From Streptomyces sp. TS71-3 (GTDB lineage: Bacteria; Actinomycetota; Actinomycetes; Streptomycetales; Streptomycetaceae), in the NCBI RefSeq assembly GCF_018327685.1, contig NZ_BNEL01000001.1:1-64000 (forward strand): a stretch of 64,000 bases of DNA, given 5' to 3'. The notes beneath the pieces are model-generated. The model saw only the letters and a program-made list of their open reading frames with translations, did no database searches and was not told the DNA's origin. The position numbers and the translations under genes are program-made. Shown in pieces: positions 61,863 through 64,000 of this stretch. Within the stretch, counting starts at the first letter, position 1, and every line of letters starts with the position of its first letter.

Positions 61863-63458
61863 TCAGGTCTCGCGGTCCAGCAGCAGGACCGCCACGTCGT
61901 CCGTGAGCTCGCCGCCGTTGAGGTCGCGGGCCTCGTTCACCGCCGCCGCCAACAGCTCGTCGCCCGCGAGGCCCTGGGCGAGCTGGCGGCGCACCATCTC
62001 CACCATGCCGTCCTGCCCGAGCCGCCGATTGCCGTCGCCGACGCGGCCCTCTATCAGGCCGTCCGTGTACAGCATCAGGCTCCACGCGGGCCCCAGGTCC
62101 ACCTGCGTCTGCTGCCAGCGGGCCTGCGGCATGATGCCGAGCGCCGGGCCGTTGCTCTCGTACGACAGCAGATCGGCCGGGCCGTCCTGCGGTGCGAGCA
62201 GCGGGGCGGGGTGGCCGGCCAGGCAGAACCCGGCGCTCAGGCCGTCCGGCGCGATATCCACCGTGCAGAGCGTGGCGAAGATCTCCTCGTCGGACCGCTC
62301 GTGCTCCAGGACCTCCTGAAGGGTGTGCAGCAGGCTGTCGCCACACAGGCCCGCCAGGGTCAGCGCGCGCCAGGCGATGCGGAGTTCCACGCCGAGCGCC
62401 GCCTCGTCCGGGCCGTGGCCGCAGACATCGCCGATCATGGCGTGCACCGTGCCGTCCGGGGTGCGCACGGTGTCGTAGAAGTCACCGCCGAGCAGGGCGC
62501 GCGAGCGGCCCGGGCGGTAGTGCGTCGCGAACCGCAGCACGGACCCTTCCAGCAGCGGCGTGGGCAGCAGGCCGCGCTCCAGGCGGGCGTTCTCCTGCGC
62601 GCGCAGCCTGGACTCGGTGAGCTGGTGCTGCGCCATGTCGGCGCGTTTGCGCTCGACGGCGTAGCGGACGGCGCGGCTGAGCAGCCGGCCGTCCAGCTCC
62701 TCCCGCAGCAGGTAGTCCTGGGCTCCGACGCGGACCGCCGCCGCGCCGCCCTCCACGTTCTCCGACGCGGTGAGCGCCAGGACGGCGTGGCGGGGAGCGA
62801 GCTGGAGGACCTGCCTGAGGCTGGCCAGTTCGTCTGGTTTGCCTTTTACGTCGCCTGAGGTGCCGGCGGGAGTGCCGGTCGGGGCGGACGTGCCGGTGGA
62901 TGCGGGCGTGCCTGGATCCGTGGCGCCCTGCGCGGTTACGGGGCGCGGGGCGGTCTCCGCGCGCGCCGCACCCGTTCGGGGCGCGGTGGCCGCCGCCGTG
63001 GCGGGGTCCCGCCGCCCGCGCGCGGCGGGCAGGGCGAGGTCCAGCAGGATGCAGTGCACGTCGTCGGTGAGCAGCCGCTGGGCCTCGGTGAGGTTGCGGG
63101 CGGTGCGGACGCGGATGGGGTTGCCGGCGGCGTCGAACAGCTCGGGAAGGCTCAGCGAGCGGGTGGGGTCGTCCTCGATGACGAGAAGGGTGAGGGGGCC
63201 GCCGGCGGGCGCCGCGGGGATGTCCCAGCGCTGGGCGTCGCCGTCGGAGGCGGCACCGCCGGCCTCGGCCGCGTCGGGTGCGTCGGGCGAGGGGGCGGAA
63301 CCGGGCGTGCCAGGGCTGCCGGCGGGCGCGGTGGTCTGTACGCGCGCGTCGGTCCGGGTCTCGCTGTCTGTGCCGTCCGGTGCGGAGACCGGCGGGGTAT
63401 GAGCCTGACCACTCTCCGCGGCCGGGACTTTCCTCTGCCGCGGTACGGGTGCGGGCAT
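61863..63458 (-). CDS. Response-regulator-like receiver fused to a SpoIIE/PP2C phosphatase
   Basis: 531 residues. After a disordered Ala/Pro N-terminus (about 1-85), a receiver-like domain (about 88-270) keeps acidic residues in LLVIEDDPTR and the Asp in HCILLDLALP. However, it is split by an Ala/Thr/Gly insert of about 70 residues, and the usual Lys near YLLREELD is Arg. A SpoIIE-type phosphatase follows (about 330-531: ALLGGDFYDTV, MIGDVCGHGPDEA, LTDDVAVLLLD). It probably acts on an anti-sigma-factor antagonist. GGGAAGGA lies nine bases before the ATG. The receiver may not be phosphorylated normally. Confidence 0.87.
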   Translation of the reverse strand: MPAPVPRQRKVPAAESGQAHTPPVSAPDGTDSETRTDARVQTTAPAGSPGTPGSAPSPDAPDAAEAGGAASDGDAQRWDIPAAPAGGPLTLLVIEDDPTRSLSLPELFDAAGNPIRVRTARNLTEAQRLLTDDVHCILLDLALPAARGRRDPATAAATAPRTGAARAETAPRPVTAQGATDPGTPASTGTSAPTGTPAGTSGDVKGKPDELASLRQVLQLAPRHAVLALTASENVEGGAAAVRVGAQDYLLREELDGRLLSRAVRYAVERKRADMAQHQLTESRLRAQENARLERGLLPTPLLEGSVLRFATHYRPGRSRALLGGDFYDTVRTPDGTVHAMIGDVCGHGPDEAALGVELRIAWRALTLAGLCGDSLLHTLQEVLEHERSDEEIFATLCTVDIAPDGLSAGFCLAGHPAPLLAPQDGPADLLSYESNGPALGIMPQARWQQTQVDLGPAWSLMLYTDGLIEGRVGDGNRRLGQDGMVEMVRRQLAQGLAGDELLAAAVNEARDLNGGELTDDVAVLLLDRET

Positions 63459-63871
63459 GGGCCTGGTTCCTTCCCTCCCCCCGAGGGCATGGCAGGACGT
63501 CGAGCGACGAGCCGCCGACGGGGACCATAGCGGGTGGCGCCGCCGCAAGGGAATGCCGGACCGAAAACGGCCTCCGTCATATGCCGCATCCGGACATGCA
63601 CTTGGGCGGGGCACGGTGGTATCGGGAATGACGAATCTCACCCCTGCGGGGTTGCTTGCCTGATGGGGGCGTTCCCATGGCCACGTGGGGCGCGTCACGT
63701 CGTCGCAGGCCCTCCGTCCGGTGGCGGAGGGCGTCGTTCCGTGGCGGAGGCGTGTCACCTGCGAGCGGAGGGTGTCACTTGGGGGCGGGGTGGCGTACGA
63801 GAAGCCGCCTCCCCTCCCGGCCGGGAGCAAGGTGGGCCGAAAGCGTGCGGGTGGCGGCCGGGTACGGCGGA
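63459..63871. other. Intergenic region, no gene
   Basis: Contains GTGGCGGAGG repeats near 63722-63750 and no convincing frame on either strand. Confidence 0.45.
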
Positions 63872-63902
63872 GGCTGGAACCGGGTGGGAGCCGGTTCCAG
63901 CC
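63872..63902 (-). terminator. Stem-loop terminator for the edge gene
   Basis: GGCTGGAACCGG (63872-63883) pairs exactly with CCGGTTCCAGCC (63891-63902) around a seven-base loop, 25 bases past the stop of the minus-strand gene at the window edge. Confidence 0.75.
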
Positions 63903-63926
63903 GCCGCCAGGGTGGGAGTCGGCGGG

Positions 63927-64000
63927 TCAGCTCCGGGGCGCGAGGGCGGACCAGGTGAGCGTCAGCTCGCCGTGCCGCCAGCGGGACGGGCCGTCCAGGA
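63927..64000 (-). CDS. C-terminal end of a minus-strand gene (start outside window)
   Basis: The frame reads LDGPSRWRHGELTLTWSALAPRS and then TGA (complement of 63927-63929). Only 24 residues are in the window, so the family cannot be recognised. The strong stem-loop just beyond supports this as a gene end. Confidence 0.55.
   Translation of the reverse strand, partial: LDGPSRWRHGELTLTWSALAPRS

Noticed and set aside
1..64000. tRNA, rRNA and known riboswitches
   Set aside because: I scanned for GGTTCGAATCC-type T-arms and found none convincing. No cobalamin, TPP or SAM box was recognised, though a covariance-model search would be needed to be certain.

Overview
The window is about 72% G+C, with strong third-position GC bias, leaderless promoters, Tat signals, WhiG-regulator genes and a rare TTA codon. 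Together these point to a Streptomyces (or close relative) chromosome. Everything below was read by eye from the sequence; no database search was run.

Left part (1-9,950) looks like conserved core: a DUF2993 lipoprotein-like gene, a cysteine-rich leader peptide in front of a rhodanese sulfurtransferase and DUF1416, DUF3099, a DsrE-like protein, a nitrobindin-type FABP, a Fur regulator, a YgfZ-type folate protein, Dtd, RsiG (the c-di-GMP-dependent anti-sigma factor of WhiG) and a thermolabile-type asparaginase. From 10,070 to 15,420 lies an accessory patch with visibly lower GC around 12.6-14.2 kb: YdcF plus an HTH-TPR regulator, several tiny genes, a lone HEPN protein with a TTA codon and an isoaspartate-methyltransferase-like enzyme.

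The most striking block is 15,590-25,490: a MarR regulator with repeated GGGCACC boxes, an AAHS-type MFS transporter, two M24/creatinase-fold proteins, an ornithine-cyclodeaminase-family enzyme and two aconitase/LeuCD-type heterodimers. The enzyme genes mostly overlap by 4 nt. One LeuC paralogue has lost all three Fe-S cysteines (His, Ser, Ser instead), and its LeuD partner has an altered swivel loop. The M24 proteins lack the usual metal ligands. This looks like an undescribed catabolic operon whose substrate I cannot name.

The rest (25.8-64 kb) is a mosaic of secreted enzyme, acetyltransferases, efflux pumps, dehydrogenases and many one-component regulators: a GH55-like protein, an Eis-like acetyltransferase, a decayed GntR/HAD region, three ECF41 sigma factors (one with an apparent N-terminal frameshift), MarR/TetR/LysR/XRE regulators, an amidase, an aldehyde dehydrogenase, an ABC-F protein coupled to an SDR lacking its catalytic Tyr/Lys, a MerR-PP2C fusion, an HbhA-like protein and a response regulator/SpoIIE phosphatase.

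Two genome-wide textures stand out. A REP-like element with core GCGCAGTTCCCCGCGCCCCT recurs in intergenic DNA. In at least seven places, short tandem repeats begin inside the last codons of a gene and copy its stop codon downstream. No CRISPR array, tRNA, rRNA, transposase or phage structural gene was recognised.
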